Source of the DNA: M1-B18 sp048264125
GTDB taxonomy: Bacteria; Bacillota; Clostridia; Peptostreptococcales; Natronincolaceae
Direction: 5' to 3'
NCBI GenBank assembly: GCA_048264125.1
Contig: JBLXDM010000001.1
Span: forward strand, 248,001-312,000
DNA: 64,000 nt
Shown: positions 51,466 through 61,158 of the stretch, piece after piece
How the letters are laid out: the number at the start of each line of letters is the position of its first letter
Numbering within the stretch: the stretch's first letter is position 1
The notes under the pieces: model-generated
Databases searched by the model: none
What the model was told of the DNA's origin: nothing
What the model saw: only the letters and a program-made list of their open reading frames with translations
Made by a program: the position numbers and the translations under genes

Positions 51466-52251
51466 ATGAAGGTATTCAAGAGGCTTTTGGCGAAGATAAT
51501 AAATGCCACAGCGAAACTGATGGATATAGTGTTTAGTGGTTTGATTATGCTGGTGGAAACGATGGTATTTTATATAAGCGGATTTTTTAAGGGCTGCTTA
51601 GCATTAGTTAGCATGGGGGGCTGCCTGTTTTTTTTGCTGTTTTTCAATATTGCAATGCGGCTGTTATTGAATCCAGTGGCTCTGCCGACTGTGCTTATTC
51701 TAATAACCTTTCTAATGCTTGGAGGCAGATTGGTATCTTATCTGAAGTATGTAAAGTACATTACAACGGAGTACCTATATAATACGGCAAAGCATCTTGT
51801 AGATGGTAATTTGTATAAGTACAAAGCCTTCAATGAATTTAAGGCTGCCTATAGAAGAGCCGAGGAGGAACGTATTAAAGAGGAGCAACGACGTTATTAT
51901 CAGCGGCAGAAGGAATGGGAGGAACAATTCTTTCGAAGCTGGAATCAGCAAAATCATCAAGGCGGCGGAGGCAGCTACGGCTACGGCAATTATGGTGGTC
52001 AGAACAGCTACGGTCAGGGCTTTGGTAATCCTACTACCGATTTTAAATATAAATATGAAAAAAGCTGTGATACGCTGGGGGTCTCCTATAATGCAGACAA
52101 GCAGGAAATTAAGACAGCATATAGAAAAAAGGCGAAGGAATATCATCCTGATTTGAGCAAGCTTCCTGATGCAACAAAGATTTTTCAGGAGATCACGGCA
52201 GCATACGAGTTTTTAAGCGATGAGAATAGACAAAGATATGGTAGCTTGTAG
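51466..52251 (+). CDS. Membrane-bound J-domain protein
   Basis: Protein of 261 residues. Three hydrophobic stretches occupy residues 10-95, a charged QRR- and EE-rich linker (about 120-165) and a Gly-Tyr-rich segment follow, and a J domain ends the chain: CDTLGVSYNADKQEIKTAYR then the HPD motif in YHPDL. It should stimulate DnaK at the membrane. The zinc-ribbon protein upstream may be its partner. The Gly-rich linker resembles that of DnaJ, but there is no cysteine-rich domain. Confidence 0.88.
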   Translation: MKVFKRLLAKIINATAKLMDIVFSGLIMLVETMVFYISGFFKGCLALVSMGGCLFFLLFFNIAMRLLLNPVALPTVLILITFLMLGGRLVSYLKYVKYITTEYLYNTAKHLVDGNLYKYKAFNEFKAAYRRAEEERIKEEQRRYYQRQKEWEEQFFRSWNQQNHQGGGGSYGYGNYGGQNSYGQGFGNPTTDFKYKYEKSCDTLGVSYNADKQEIKTAYRKKAKEYHPDLSKLPDATKIFQEITAAYEFLSDENRQRYGSL

Positions 52252-52345
52252 AGTCCTATGCTCATAAACCATATCGTATATTTTAAGTCGGTGATGATCT
52301 AAAGCTTGAAAATCTAAGGGAAACTAAATAAGGGGGATAACATTC

Positions 52346-53428
52346 ATGGATACAAAGTCATTCAGAATTGGAAGAGGAATACTTCTGCTATTTTTAATTA
52401 TTTATGTAGGCTCCTTAATCGATTGGGTATTTAAGCCTTTTATTACTGCCTTTAGCACTTTGTTTATACCGGTAATTCTCTCAGGATTTCTGTTTTATTT
52501 ACTAAGACCATTAGTCAAAATATTGAACAGGAAACTATCGAGAGGAGTATCTATTTTGCTATTATATTTGGGTCTAGTTTGCGTGATGATAGTACTCCTG
52601 CTTATCACCGGTCCAGCTCTACAAAGGCAGTTCTACAGCTTGACTAATAATTTGCCCCATATTTTTACAGAAATTCAAAACAGGTTCATCGATCTTCAGC
52701 AGCATGAACTATTTCAACGCTTCGAATTAAGCGGCTTGGTTAATCTCGAAGAATATGTACTCAAGCTTAGTGAATTTGCAAATCAACTGGGCAAAAGCCT
52801 TGCCAGCAGTATGGCAAGCATCATTGGTGCAGTTGCAAATACAGTCCTTGTGTTGGTGATAGTGCCCTTCATTCTATTCTATATGCTAAAGGATGGAGAA
52901 AAGCTGGAAAATCATGCCATAGAGCTTTTTAACCCCAAAAGACGTGAGGATGTTAGACACATCTTAATCGATATTGATAAAACCCTGAGCTCCTACATTC
53001 AAGGACAGGGTATTGTATGCCTTTGCGTTGGGCTTCTGTGCCTGATAATCTTTAGCATTATTGGTCTGGACTATGCATTGCTATTGGCTGTTATAGCCGG
53101 GATTACCAATATCATTCCATACTTCGGGCCATGGATTGGCGCAATTCCTGCCGTAATCGTCGGTTTGTTTCAATCACCTGTAATGGCTTTGATTGTAGTT
53201 ATTGCCGTCGTTGTTATTCAGCAGGTGGAAAGCAGTCTTATATCACCACAGGTAATCGGTAAAAAGCTAAACATGCATCCTATAACAGTAATGTTTTTAA
53301 TATTAATTGCAGGTCGTATTATAGGCTTGATAGGAATGATTTTGGTGGTGCCCACCTATGGCATCTGCAGGGTTATATTTAGCCATGGCCTTAGGCTGTG
53401 GAGGTTGAAAAAAGAGACTCTAAGCTAG
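52346..53428 (+). CDS. AI-2E-family membrane protein (YtvI/PerM type)
   Basis: Membrane protein of 360 residues with about seven to eight hydrophobic segments and the family signature IPYFGPWIGAIPAVIVGL, followed by QQVESSLISPQVIG. Members are variously called AI-2 exporters or sodium/proton antiporters; YtvI is linked to sporulation in Bacillus. Named with the family name only because the substrate is not set by sequence. A terminator follows at 53465. Confidence 0.85.
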   Translation: MDTKSFRIGRGILLLFLIIYVGSLIDWVFKPFITAFSTLFIPVILSGFLFYLLRPLVKILNRKLSRGVSILLLYLGLVCVMIVLLLITGPALQRQFYSLTNNLPHIFTEIQNRFIDLQQHELFQRFELSGLVNLEEYVLKLSEFANQLGKSLASSMASIIGAVANTVLVLVIVPFILFYMLKDGEKLENHAIELFNPKRREDVRHILIDIDKTLSSYIQGQGIVCLCVGLLCLIIFSIIGLDYALLLAVIAGITNIIPYFGPWIGAIPAVIVGLFQSPVMALIVVIAVVVIQQVESSLISPQVIGKKLNMHPITVMFLILIAGRIIGLIGMILVVPTYGICRVIFSHGLRLWRLKKETLS

Positions 53429-53758
53429 GGCTTCGGATGACATAACCAGATTTTCAAATAAACAAGCCAATTCCATTAGGAGCTGGCTTTTTTTATTATT
53501 CATCTTTTGACGTAGAAAGTATATTTTCTACGTCATTTATTATGTCCAAAATAATTCGGTAATCAATTACTACAGCTTCAATTGGAAAATCACAGCAGTT
53601 TTTAATCGGATATTAAGAAAATCTTAATCTATTTATAAAATATTTCTTAAGAATTGGTGTTTATAATAAGAAGAGTAGGAAGCTAAAGAAGTAGATATCC
53701 GGCCTAGTCAGCATGCTTAGAAAAATAGCTGCTGCAAGGCCGGAGGAGAAAGAGGTGC
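53429..53758 (+). other. Gene-free spacer with palindromes
   Basis: About 330 bases without a gene. It holds a terminator, the perfect 11-bp inverted repeat TGACGTAGAAA/TTTCTACGTCA (53508-53535), the palindrome ATTAAGA-AAA-TCTTAAT (53612-53628) and TTCTTAAGAA nearby. These could be regulatory sites for the glycosyltransferase operon; none matches a known operator. Confidence 0.5.
53465..53496 (+). terminator. Terminator of the AI-2E-family gene
   Basis: AAGCCA-TTCC and GGA-TGGCTT form a stem, followed by seven T. Confidence 0.75.
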
Positions 53759-53764
53759 TTGAGC

Positions 53765-54907
53765 TTGAAGAAAATTCTGATATTCCCATTACTAGACAGC
53801 CTTGCCTCCGGACATCATCAGGTGGCAAATGCTGTAGCTCAATATGTAAATAATAGATCAAATGAAATTGAATGCAAAACCGTGGATATTCTACACAGCT
53901 GGAATCCGGTATTGGAGCCAATGATTACAAAATCATATTTATGGTGGATTCAAAGCTTTCCAAGATCCTATGCCCTTGCCTACAGGCATTATGCCTACAA
54001 GGCTAAGAAGCAGAGGTCCTATAAGTACTATGATCTTTTCTTTCAGAATAAAATGCATAGGATCATATCTGAAGAAAAGCCTGATTTAATAATTTGCACT
54101 CATTCCTTTCCATCGTATCTAGTAAACAATTTAAAAAGATCCGGTGCCTGTAGTGCTCCCTTAATAAATATATATACCGACTTTTTTGTCAATGATTTAT
54201 GGGGTAGGGAGATGGTGGACTACCATTTTGCTTCTGACGGTAGCATGAAGACAAATCTCATTAGGCATAACGGCATACCGGAGGAAAAAATAATTGTGAC
54301 GGGTGTGCCGGTGGATGAAAGCTTTTCTGCTGCTACAAAGGATAGAACCTCAGGCAGGCAGCTGAATATTATAATATCTGGAGGCAGTGCAGGGCTTGGT
54401 AATATGCTGGAGCTTCTGAAGAGCATTAAAAAGCAGCAGGGGATAAAGCTCCATGTTTTGTGTGGTAATAATAAAAGCCTCTACGATGAAATTACTCAGC
54501 TAAAGGACAGCAGCCTTCAACCTCTGCCTTATATTTCATCCCGAAGGGAAATGAATGCGCTGTATGAGCAGGCGGATGCCATAATTTCAAAGCCCGGTGG
54601 CGTAACCATCAGTGAGGCCATAAAAAAAGGGCTGCCTATTTTTGTTCATTCCAGCCTTCCGGGGCAGGAGGAAATAAATTTGAGATACCTTAGAGCAAAG
54701 GGGCTAGTATTTTCTATAGAGGAAGGAAAGGATATGCTGCAGCAGGTTGCTGAGGTGCTGAAGAATGATTTGAAAATGCTGGCCTTTGAAAGGGCCCAGC
54801 AGAGCTATTTAGATAATCTGGATTTAAAGAAGCCTGAAGAAATCTATGGCTTTATAGAGGCTCTTCTGGCAAAAAATGACCTGAGGGCCAGCTTGAAGGT
54901 GCTGTAA
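53765..54907 (+). CDS. Processive glycolipid glycosyltransferase (MGDG-synthase/UgtP-like)
   Basis: GT28-type enzyme of about 380 residues. Early SGHHQVANAV marks MGDG-synthase-like diacylglycerol sugar transferases; the C-terminal ISGGSAGLGN, the conserved ADAIISKPGGVTISEAI and a Pro-rich end follow. It would transfer a sugar from a UDP-sugar to a membrane diacylglycerol. Likely TTG start at 53765 (GAGGTG upstream); a TTG 6 bases earlier is too close. Next come a DedA and a patatin-like protein, so the three form a lipid-linked unit. Confidence 0.88.
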   Translation: MKKILIFPLLDSLASGHHQVANAVAQYVNNRSNEIECKTVDILHSWNPVLEPMITKSYLWWIQSFPRSYALAYRHYAYKAKKQRSYKYYDLFFQNKMHRIISEEKPDLIICTHSFPSYLVNNLKRSGACSAPLINIYTDFFVNDLWGREMVDYHFASDGSMKTNLIRHNGIPEEKIIVTGVPVDESFSAATKDRTSGRQLNIIISGGSAGLGNMLELLKSIKKQQGIKLHVLCGNNKSLYDEITQLKDSSLQPLPYISSRREMNALYEQADAIISKPGGVTISEAIKKGLPIFVHSSLPGQEEINLRYLRAKGLVFSIEEGKDMLQQVAEVLKNDLKMLAFERAQQSYLDNLDLKKPEEIYGFIEALLAKNDLRASLKVL

Positions 54908-54932
54908 ATATTCACGTATGGGAGGACTATCA

Positions 54933-55532
54933 TTGACTAATTTAATTTTGAGCTGGCTTAGGGAGCTGGGGCTTTTTGGACTATTTGGAGCAATGCTTTT
55001 AGAGGGCTCCTCCCTCCCTTTCCCAGGGGTAGCTGTTGTATTTGCATATGGCTATATCCTTCCCCTTACTCTAGCCTTTACAGCTAAGACAGCTGCAGGT
55101 ATGAGCATCATGTATTGCGGAGCCAGCCTGATACCTTATTTTTTAGGCAGCAGGCTAGAGGGGATTTTTTTAAAGAAACCGAGAAAAGGCTTAAACAAGG
55201 CAAAGGCTTTGTTTAACCGCTATGGCTTTTGGAGTGTCGCTTTGCTTAGGCCCTTCGGTCTTGGCAATTATATTTCATATGTGGCGGGCATGAGCAACAT
55301 GCGGCTAGTCCCATATTTATTCTTTACCTTTATAGGAATTTATCCCTGGTCCTTTGCAATATTATCCTTGGGCAAATACTTTAATGGAAACTACGAGGCC
55401 TTTAGGTCCTTTTATTATAGAAACAGTATATTCATATATTCAGCTGCAGTATTTATACTAATTACGATAATTTGCATTTACGTTGGGAATAGAAAAAAGC
55501 TATGGATCAGAGAGTTTGGGAAGGAGGACTAG
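54933..55532 (+). CDS. DedA-family membrane protein
   Basis: Integral membrane protein of 199 residues with the DedA marks EGSSLPFPG near residue 25 and a later GNYISYVAGMSNM that fits the G-x-x-R/N-x-x-x-G turn. DedA proteins act as lipid scramblases or flippases. I use the TTG at 54933 because GGGAGG is spaced right for it; an ATG at 54918 overlaps that site. It follows the glycosyltransferase after 25 bases and precedes the patatin-like gene by 3. Confidence 0.85.
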   Translation: MTNLILSWLRELGLFGLFGAMLLEGSSLPFPGVAVVFAYGYILPLTLAFTAKTAAGMSIMYCGASLIPYFLGSRLEGIFLKKPRKGLNKAKALFNRYGFWSVALLRPFGLGNYISYVAGMSNMRLVPYLFFTFIGIYPWSFAILSLGKYFNGNYEAFRSFYYRNSIFIYSAAVFILITIICIYVGNRKKLWIREFGKED

Positions 55533-55535
55533 ACA

Positions 55536-56354
55536 GTGCATGAAGCGGGTGTATCTTTGGGGGGCGGCTGCTTAAGGGGTGCTGCCCATATCGGAGCATT
55601 AAAGGAAATCATAAACCATAATATTAATATTACCCATATTGCAGGGTCAAGCGCTGGTGCTGTTGTTGGAGGACTATATGCCTGTGGGCTGAATCCCGAC
55701 AAAATGGAGGATGTGCTTGAGTCCTTATCCATCAGGAAGCACCTGGATTTTGGTTTTAACAGAAGGGGATGGCTGAAGGGGGATAAGATTTATAATACCC
55801 TGCTGCAGCTGACGGATGGGAAGCATTTTTCGGATTTAGATATACCCTTCGCAGCTGTTTCTATAGATTTAAATTCTGGAGAGCTGATCAGTATAAATGA
55901 AGGTGAGGTAGCCAGAGCCCTTAGGGCCTCCATAGCTATACCGGGAATTTTCCAGCCTGTCAAAATCGGCGATAGGCTGCTGGTGGATGGCTATATTCTA
56001 AATAATAATCCTGCCGATGTGGTAAAGGAAATGGGAGCCAAAAATGTAATTGCAGTCAGAGTTTTCAGCTCGCAAATGAAAAAGGAAAGCTTGAAGGGAC
56101 TTATTTCATATCTTAGGCGATATATGGATATTACAAGCACGATTCATACGGATCAGCTACTGAAAAGCTATGCTGATCTACTAATGGACATAGATTTAGG
56201 CAATGTGGGAAGGTTTGACACAAAGTTGCTGCCCACAATAATATACCGGGGTCAGCAGGAGGCACGGAAGGCTCTAGCTAAAGAAAGGGCTTATATGTTT
56301 GATAGTCATATGCTTTACTTAAATCATAGACAGATATACAAGGATATTGTTTAA
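55536..56354 (+). CDS. Patatin-like phospholipase
   Basis: Soluble lipid acyl hydrolase of 272 residues. Oxyanion loop GGGCLRGAAHIG, nucleophile GSSAG, and the catalytic Asp in DGYILNNNP are all intact. It begins with GTG 3 bases after the DedA stop (AAGGAGG). It may trim membrane lipids together with the glycosyltransferase and DedA proteins. Confidence 0.92.
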   Translation: MHEAGVSLGGGCLRGAAHIGALKEIINHNINITHIAGSSAGAVVGGLYACGLNPDKMEDVLESLSIRKHLDFGFNRRGWLKGDKIYNTLLQLTDGKHFSDLDIPFAAVSIDLNSGELISINEGEVARALRASIAIPGIFQPVKIGDRLLVDGYILNNNPADVVKEMGAKNVIAVRVFSSQMKKESLKGLISYLRRYMDITSTIHTDQLLKSYADLLMDIDLGNVGRFDTKLLPTIIYRGQQEARKALAKERAYMFDSHMLYLNHRQIYKDIV

Positions 56355-56373
56355 GGAATTAAAGAATCTATTT

Positions 56374-56406
56374 GAAAGGGCAGATGCTAAAGGTGTCTGC
56401 CCTTTC
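56374..56406 (+). terminator. Hairpin after the patatin-like gene (no U-run)
   Basis: GAAAGGGCAGA and TCTGCCCTTTC form a perfect 11-bp stem around an 11-base loop. No T-run follows, so factor-dependent or partial termination is likely. Confidence 0.5.
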
Positions 56407-56521
56407 AGACTGTAGTTAAGGGAAACTGTAATATTTTGTGAAATTAATAGCATATTGACGATAATAAATGATAAGATAAAAAATGAGAAAACTATATGAA
56501 GCTTTTAGCAGGAGGTACAAC

Positions 56522-57193
56522 ATGTACAGAATTTTAATTATAGAGGATGATATGGTAATTGCAAAGCTGATTAAGGACTATTTGCTTCAATGGAGCTATG
56601 AGGCTGAAATAGTAGTCGATTTTAAAGAGGTTATACCGACCTTTGTTAAGTTTGATCCCCACCTAGTGCTTATGGATATATCCCTGCCCTTTTTCAATGG
56701 ATATCATTGGTGCAGCGAGATTCGGAAGATTTCGAAGGTGCCTATTATATTTGTTTCCTCAATGTCGGAAAATATGAACATCATAATGGCTGTCAACATG
56801 GGGGGCGACGATTTTATTACAAAGCCCTTTGACATAAACATACTGGTGGCAAAGGTGCAGGCCCTACTGAGGAGAGCCTATTCCTTCGCAGGAGCTATGA
56901 ATGTGATGGAACACAAGGGCGTAGTACTAAATCTTGGAGACACAACCCTGGAGTACAATAATAATAAAATAGAGCTTACGAAAAATGAATTTAAAATCCT
57001 GCAGATTTTGCTTGAAAACGTAGGAAAAGCCATTTCAAGGGATGCAATAATGACCAGGCTTTGGGAAAGCGACAGCTATATCGACGACAACACCCTAACG
57101 GTGAATGTGACAAGGCTGAGGAAAAGCCTAGAGGAGCTGGGCTTAGGCGATTTTATTAAGACTAAAAAAGGTATAGGATATATGGTGGAATGA
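56522..57193 (+). CDS. BceR-like response regulator
   Basis: OmpR-family regulator of 223 residues with the acidic pocket IEDDM, phospho-acceptor Asp in VLMDISLPFFNGY and ITKPFD. The DNA-binding half has LTKNEFKILQIL and DDNTLTVNVTRLRKSL, typical for BceR. I start it at 56522 where GGAGG is well placed; a longer start has no support. Two bases separate it from its kinase. It should bind the palindrome at 58214 before the transporter genes. Confidence 0.92.
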   Translation: MYRILIIEDDMVIAKLIKDYLLQWSYEAEIVVDFKEVIPTFVKFDPHLVLMDISLPFFNGYHWCSEIRKISKVPIIFVSSMSENMNIIMAVNMGGDDFITKPFDINILVAKVQALLRRAYSFAGAMNVMEHKGVVLNLGDTTLEYNNNKIELTKNEFKILQILLENVGKAISRDAIMTRLWESDSYIDDNTLTVNVTRLRKSLEELGLGDFIKTKKGIGYMVE

Positions 57194-57194
57194 T

Positions 57195-58208
57195 ATGAGA
57201 GAAGCTACTACTTTTGGGATAATATACTGGTACATAAGAGGAAGCCTCAAGGGCATTATAATGAATTGCCTGCTTATAATAATTTTCCTTGTGGTTTTTA
57301 CATTATACGCTTTACCCCTTGAACCCATATTATATGGCCTTATACTGTACAGCTGCGGGGTCTTAGTCTATTGTATGTATGATTTTTATCGTTTCTATAG
57401 AAAGCATAGGTATCTTTTTGCTCTTAAGGACCATATTGCAGCAAATATGGTAGTAATGCCTACAGCACAGAACCTAATAGAGCAGGATTACCAGAGAAAT
57501 TTTCAAGCCCTTTATAATCAATATTTGGAGGCTGTTTCAAAAAACGATGCAAAGCAGACGGAAATGATGGATTATTACACCCTGTGGGCCCATCAGATCA
57601 AGACCCCTATTGCCGCCATCGGACTGCTGCTGCAAAGCACTGCGGCAGAGAATAATACTGAGCTTATAGCTCAAATATTTAAAATTGAACAATACGTAGA
57701 AATGGGCTTGAATTTTGTGAGGATAGAAAACACTACCTCGGACCTGGTGCTTCAAAGCTATAGCCTTGCAGATATTGTGAAGCAGGGAATCCGAAAATAT
57801 GCCAATGTCTTTATAAGAAAGAATATAGCCCTAGAATTTAAGGAAATGAGCAACACGGTTTTGACCGACGAAAAATGGCTGGTTTTTGTAATTGAACAGC
57901 TGCTGTCAAATGCATTGAAATACACGAATAAGGGTAAAATTGCAATATATATGGCGGATGGCGACAGAGATATATTAGTGATAGAGGATACAGGAATAGG
58001 CATCGCTGAAGAGGATTTGCCAAGGGTTTTTGAAAAGGGCTTTACCGGATATAACGGCCGAATGGACAAAAAAGCAACGGGGATAGGCCTTTATTTATGC
58101 AGCAAGGTATTAGATAAGCTATCCCACAAAATAACCATTACCTCAAGCATTGATGTCGGGACTAAGGTTAGGCTTGATCTTTCTTCTGTAGAATCCATGA
58201 TAGAATAA
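57195..58208 (+). CDS. BceS-like sensor kinase
   Basis: Short intramembrane-sensing kinase of 337 residues: two helices (about 21-37 and 42-60) joined by a very small loop, with no extracellular sensor, as in BceS-type kinases that read the transporter itself. The phospho-acceptor is His133 in HQIKTPIAAIGLLLQ; N box is LLSNALKYTNKGK and G box GIGLYLCSK. The genes for the partner transporter follow. Confidence 0.92.
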   Translation: MREATTFGIIYWYIRGSLKGIIMNCLLIIIFLVVFTLYALPLEPILYGLILYSCGVLVYCMYDFYRFYRKHRYLFALKDHIAANMVVMPTAQNLIEQDYQRNFQALYNQYLEAVSKNDAKQTEMMDYYTLWAHQIKTPIAAIGLLLQSTAAENNTELIAQIFKIEQYVEMGLNFVRIENTTSDLVLQSYSLADIVKQGIRKYANVFIRKNIALEFKEMSNTVLTDEKWLVFVIEQLLSNALKYTNKGKIAIYMADGDRDILVIEDTGIGIAEEDLPRVFEKGFTGYNGRMDKKATGIGLYLCSKVLDKLSHKITITSSIDVGTKVRLDLSSVESMIE

Positions 58209-58213
58209 CGAAC

Positions 58214-58229
58214 CTTACAGAAATGTAAG
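58214..58229 (+). promoter_or_regulatory. BceR-type operator
   Basis: CTTACA-GAAA-TGTAAG, a perfect inverted repeat fitting the BceR-box form TNACA-N4-TGTAA. It is 90 bp upstream of the transporter ATPase gene. A further half-site TGTAAG is at 58244. Confidence 0.8.
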
Positions 58230-58318
58230 GATAAGGAAGGAAATGTAAGCCGAGGTTATGGTTGAGCATTTCTTTTTTTCTTATACTGATAGTATAGAAT
58301 TTATACAGGAGGGATAAC

Positions 58319-59086
58319 ATGCCGTTATTAGAGGTTAAAAATTTAAAAAAGGTATATGTAACCAGATTTGGTGGAAATCAAGTACAGGCATTAAGCAATG
58401 TCAATTTTTCAGTGGAGAAGGGTGAATATTTGGCTATCATGGGGGAATCCGGCTCCGGAAAAACCACCTTGCTAAATATCTTGGCAGCATTAGACAAACC
58501 AACCAGCGGAGAGGTTTTGCTGAATGGAAAAAACATAGTATCCATCAGGGAGAAGGAGATTTCAGCCTTCCGTAGGGATAATCTGGGCTTTGTATTCCAG
58601 GACTTCAATCTTCTAGATACCTTCTCTATAAGGGACAACATTTTTCTGCCATTGGTATTGGCTGGGAAATCCTATCATGAAATGAAGGATAGGCTGGAGC
58701 CCATAGGAAAGAAGCTGGGAATACAGGATATTCTTGATAAGTTTCCCTATGAGATTTCCGGAGGACAGAAGCAAAGAGCAGCAGCAGCCAGAGCCTTGAT
58801 TACCTCACCACAAATAGTTTTAGCCGATGAGCCGACAGGAGCCCTGGATTCTAAGGCTACCGATCATCTTTTAAGGCTCTTCTCAGAAATAAATAAGGAG
58901 GGTCAAACTGTATTGATGGTTACCCACAGTACAAAGGCTGCCAGCCATGCGGCAAGGGTTCTGTTTATCAAGGACGGAGAGGTGTTCCACCAGCTCTATA
59001 AGGGTGCTATGTCAAATGAAGAAATGTTTGAAAAAATATCCAACACACTGACAGTGCTTGCCACCGGAGGTGGAGCCAATGAGTAG
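58319..59086 (+). CDS. BceA-like ABC transporter ATPase
   Basis: ATPase of 255 residues with Walker A GESGSGKTT, Q-loop FVFQDFNLL, signature ISGGQKQR, Walker B LADEPTGALD and H-loop VTHST. It powers the Bce-type transporter that frees cell-wall precursors from antimicrobial peptides such as bacitracin or lantibiotics. The permease gene overlaps its end by 8 bases. Confidence 0.95.
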   Translation: MPLLEVKNLKKVYVTRFGGNQVQALSNVNFSVEKGEYLAIMGESGSGKTTLLNILAALDKPTSGEVLLNGKNIVSIREKEISAFRRDNLGFVFQDFNLLDTFSIRDNIFLPLVLAGKSYHEMKDRLEPIGKKLGIQDILDKFPYEISGGQKQRAAAARALITSPQIVLADEPTGALDSKATDHLLRLFSEINKEGQTVLMVTHSTKAASHAARVLFIKDGEVFHQLYKGAMSNEEMFEKISNTLTVLATGGGANE

Positions 59087-61019
59087 TATGTTTTATCCTA
59101 AGCTGGCGGTTATGAATATCAGAAAAAATGGTAAGACTTATTTTCCTTTTGTTATTACCTGCATAACTACTATCATGATGTATTATATCATGCATGCAAT
59201 TTCAATAAACGAGGGCCTAAATGGCGTTAGGGGCTCTGAAAGCCTGAAGATTCTTCTTAACCTCGGAACAATCGTAATCAGCATTTTTTCAGTTATTTTT
59301 CTTTTTTACACCAATAGCTTTCTGATCAAAAGACGAAAAAAGGAAATTGGACTATTCAATATACTCGGTCTGGAAAAAAAGCATATAGCACTGATTTTAT
59401 TCTTTGAGAGTATCATTATTACCACAGTCAGTCTAGTGGTGGGTCTTTTGGGTGGAATTATACTGAACAAGCTTATGTTTTTACTGCTATTAAAGCTAAT
59501 GCAATTTGAGGTTGCCTTTGGCTTCGCGATACCTTTGGAATCTATAATTAGCACAGCCGTAATTTTTATAGGAATCTTTGCATTGGCTTTGATTTTTAAT
59601 CTGTTCCAGATACAATTGGCTAACCCAATTACGCTGTTAAGAGGCTCAGAGCATGGTGAAAAGGAGCCTAAAACGAAATGGATAATGACCATTATAGGAA
59701 TTGCAGCCCTGGGGACAGGCTATGGTATAGCAATTCGGGTACAGTCACCTCTGAAAGCATTAAATCTATTCTTTGTCGCAGTCATATTGGTTATGATAGG
59801 CACCTATGCCCTCTTTACGGCAGGCAGTATTGCGGCATTAAAGCTTCTACGACGGAATAAAGGCTTTTATTATAAATCCAAGAACTTTATCTCGGTTTCC
59901 GGAATGCTCTATAGAATGAAGCAAAACGCAGTTGGACTAGCGAATATCTGTATTCTCAGCACTATGGTGCTGGTGATGCTCTCTACAACGGCTTCACTTT
60001 ATGTTGGGCTGGAGGATGCATTAAAAGCCCGTTACCCCAGAGATATTTTATTTAGCATTTCAAGGCTAACAGAGGAGCAGGCACATACTCTGGAGGATAT
60101 AATTGATAAGGAAGCCCTTGATAAGAGCCTAGAAATAGAAAATAGATATAGCTACTGGTATACAGTGTCCATAGCCAAAAAGGAAGGGGACAGCCTTGTA
60201 TTAAATGAAGATGTATTCATGAATGAAGAGGGCATAGTTACAGTGATGGCTATTCCTGTTTCCGATTATAATAGAATTACAGGCAGGAATACTACTCTAG
60301 AGGAAAATGAAGCTATAATCTATTCCTCAGCCGGCTTCGATGGAGATTATATCACATTGGGTGAGAATACCTTTAAGGTAAAGTCGACGGAGGGTGCATT
60401 TATTATCGATGGGAAAAGGGATGTGGAGTTTGTCGAAACCCTTGTATTGTATGTAAATGATATTGAAGCCCTAGAATTAGATGGGCATAGCACTTATTCG
60501 GTTGGCTTTGATGTTGAGGGAACGGATGAGGAGATAATCGGTATTTCAAATAGCTTAGTTCAAAAATCTAAGGAAAATAATATGGATATTAGAATACAAA
60601 GTGCTGCCCTCAGCAGAGGAGAGTTTTTAGCATTACATGGGGGTCTATTCTTTCTAGGAATATTTTTAGGTGCTTTGTTTCTGATGGCTACAGGTCTCAT
60701 TATTTACTATAAGCAGATTTCGGAGGGCTACGATGATAAAAAACGCTTTGAGATAATGCAAAAGGTAGGTATGGGCAAGGGAGAAATCAAGAAAACCATA
60801 AAAAATCAAATACTGATGGTCTTTTTCCTACCCTTGATTTCTGCAGTAATTCATATTGTCTTCGCCTTTCCGATTATAACCAAGCTGATGATTATACTAA
60901 ACCTAACAAACATTACTCTGTTTAAATATGCTACAATGCTGACTATATTGGTCTTTGCACTCATATATGGCATAATATATTATTTGACTGCGGCAGTATA
61001 TTATAGGATTGTTGAATAG
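59079..61019 (+). CDS. BceB-like permease
   Basis: Permease of 646 residues with about ten helices and a large extracellular domain (about 310-520) between the seventh and eighth, the signature of BceB-type transporters that bind the peptide or its target and control the partner kinase. Starts at the ATG at 59079 (GGAGG at 59066), overlapping the ATPase gene by 8 bases. A strong terminator closes the unit. Confidence 0.93.
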   Translation: MSSMFYPKLAVMNIRKNGKTYFPFVITCITTIMMYYIMHAISINEGLNGVRGSESLKILLNLGTIVISIFSVIFLFYTNSFLIKRRKKEIGLFNILGLEKKHIALILFFESIIITTVSLVVGLLGGIILNKLMFLLLLKLMQFEVAFGFAIPLESIISTAVIFIGIFALALIFNLFQIQLANPITLLRGSEHGEKEPKTKWIMTIIGIAALGTGYGIAIRVQSPLKALNLFFVAVILVMIGTYALFTAGSIAALKLLRRNKGFYYKSKNFISVSGMLYRMKQNAVGLANICILSTMVLVMLSTTASLYVGLEDALKARYPRDILFSISRLTEEQAHTLEDIIDKEALDKSLEIENRYSYWYTVSIAKKEGDSLVLNEDVFMNEEGIVTVMAIPVSDYNRITGRNTTLEENEAIIYSSAGFDGDYITLGENTFKVKSTEGAFIIDGKRDVEFVETLVLYVNDIEALELDGHSTYSVGFDVEGTDEEIIGISNSLVQKSKENNMDIRIQSAALSRGEFLALHGGLFFLGIFLGALFLMATGLIIYYKQISEGYDDKKRFEIMQKVGMGKGEIKKTIKNQILMVFFLPLISAVIHIVFAFPIITKLMIILNLTNITLFKYATMLTILVFALIYGIIYYLTAAVYYRIVE

Positions 61020-61042
61020 GTTTAAAGAGAAAATAAAAATTA

Positions 61043-61086
61043 GGTCTCCGGAGACAAGGCATCTGTCTAATACGGAGACCTTTTTT
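61043..61086 (+). terminator. Terminator of the Bce-type operon
   Basis: GGTCTCCG and CGGAGACC form an 8-bp stem followed by six T. Confidence 0.85.
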
Positions 61087-61158
61087 GATGTCAAGGAAAT
61101 TATGCTTTTAATTTCTTGGACATAGAGGTGTTAAAGGGAGCCCCGTATTAAAATAGGG

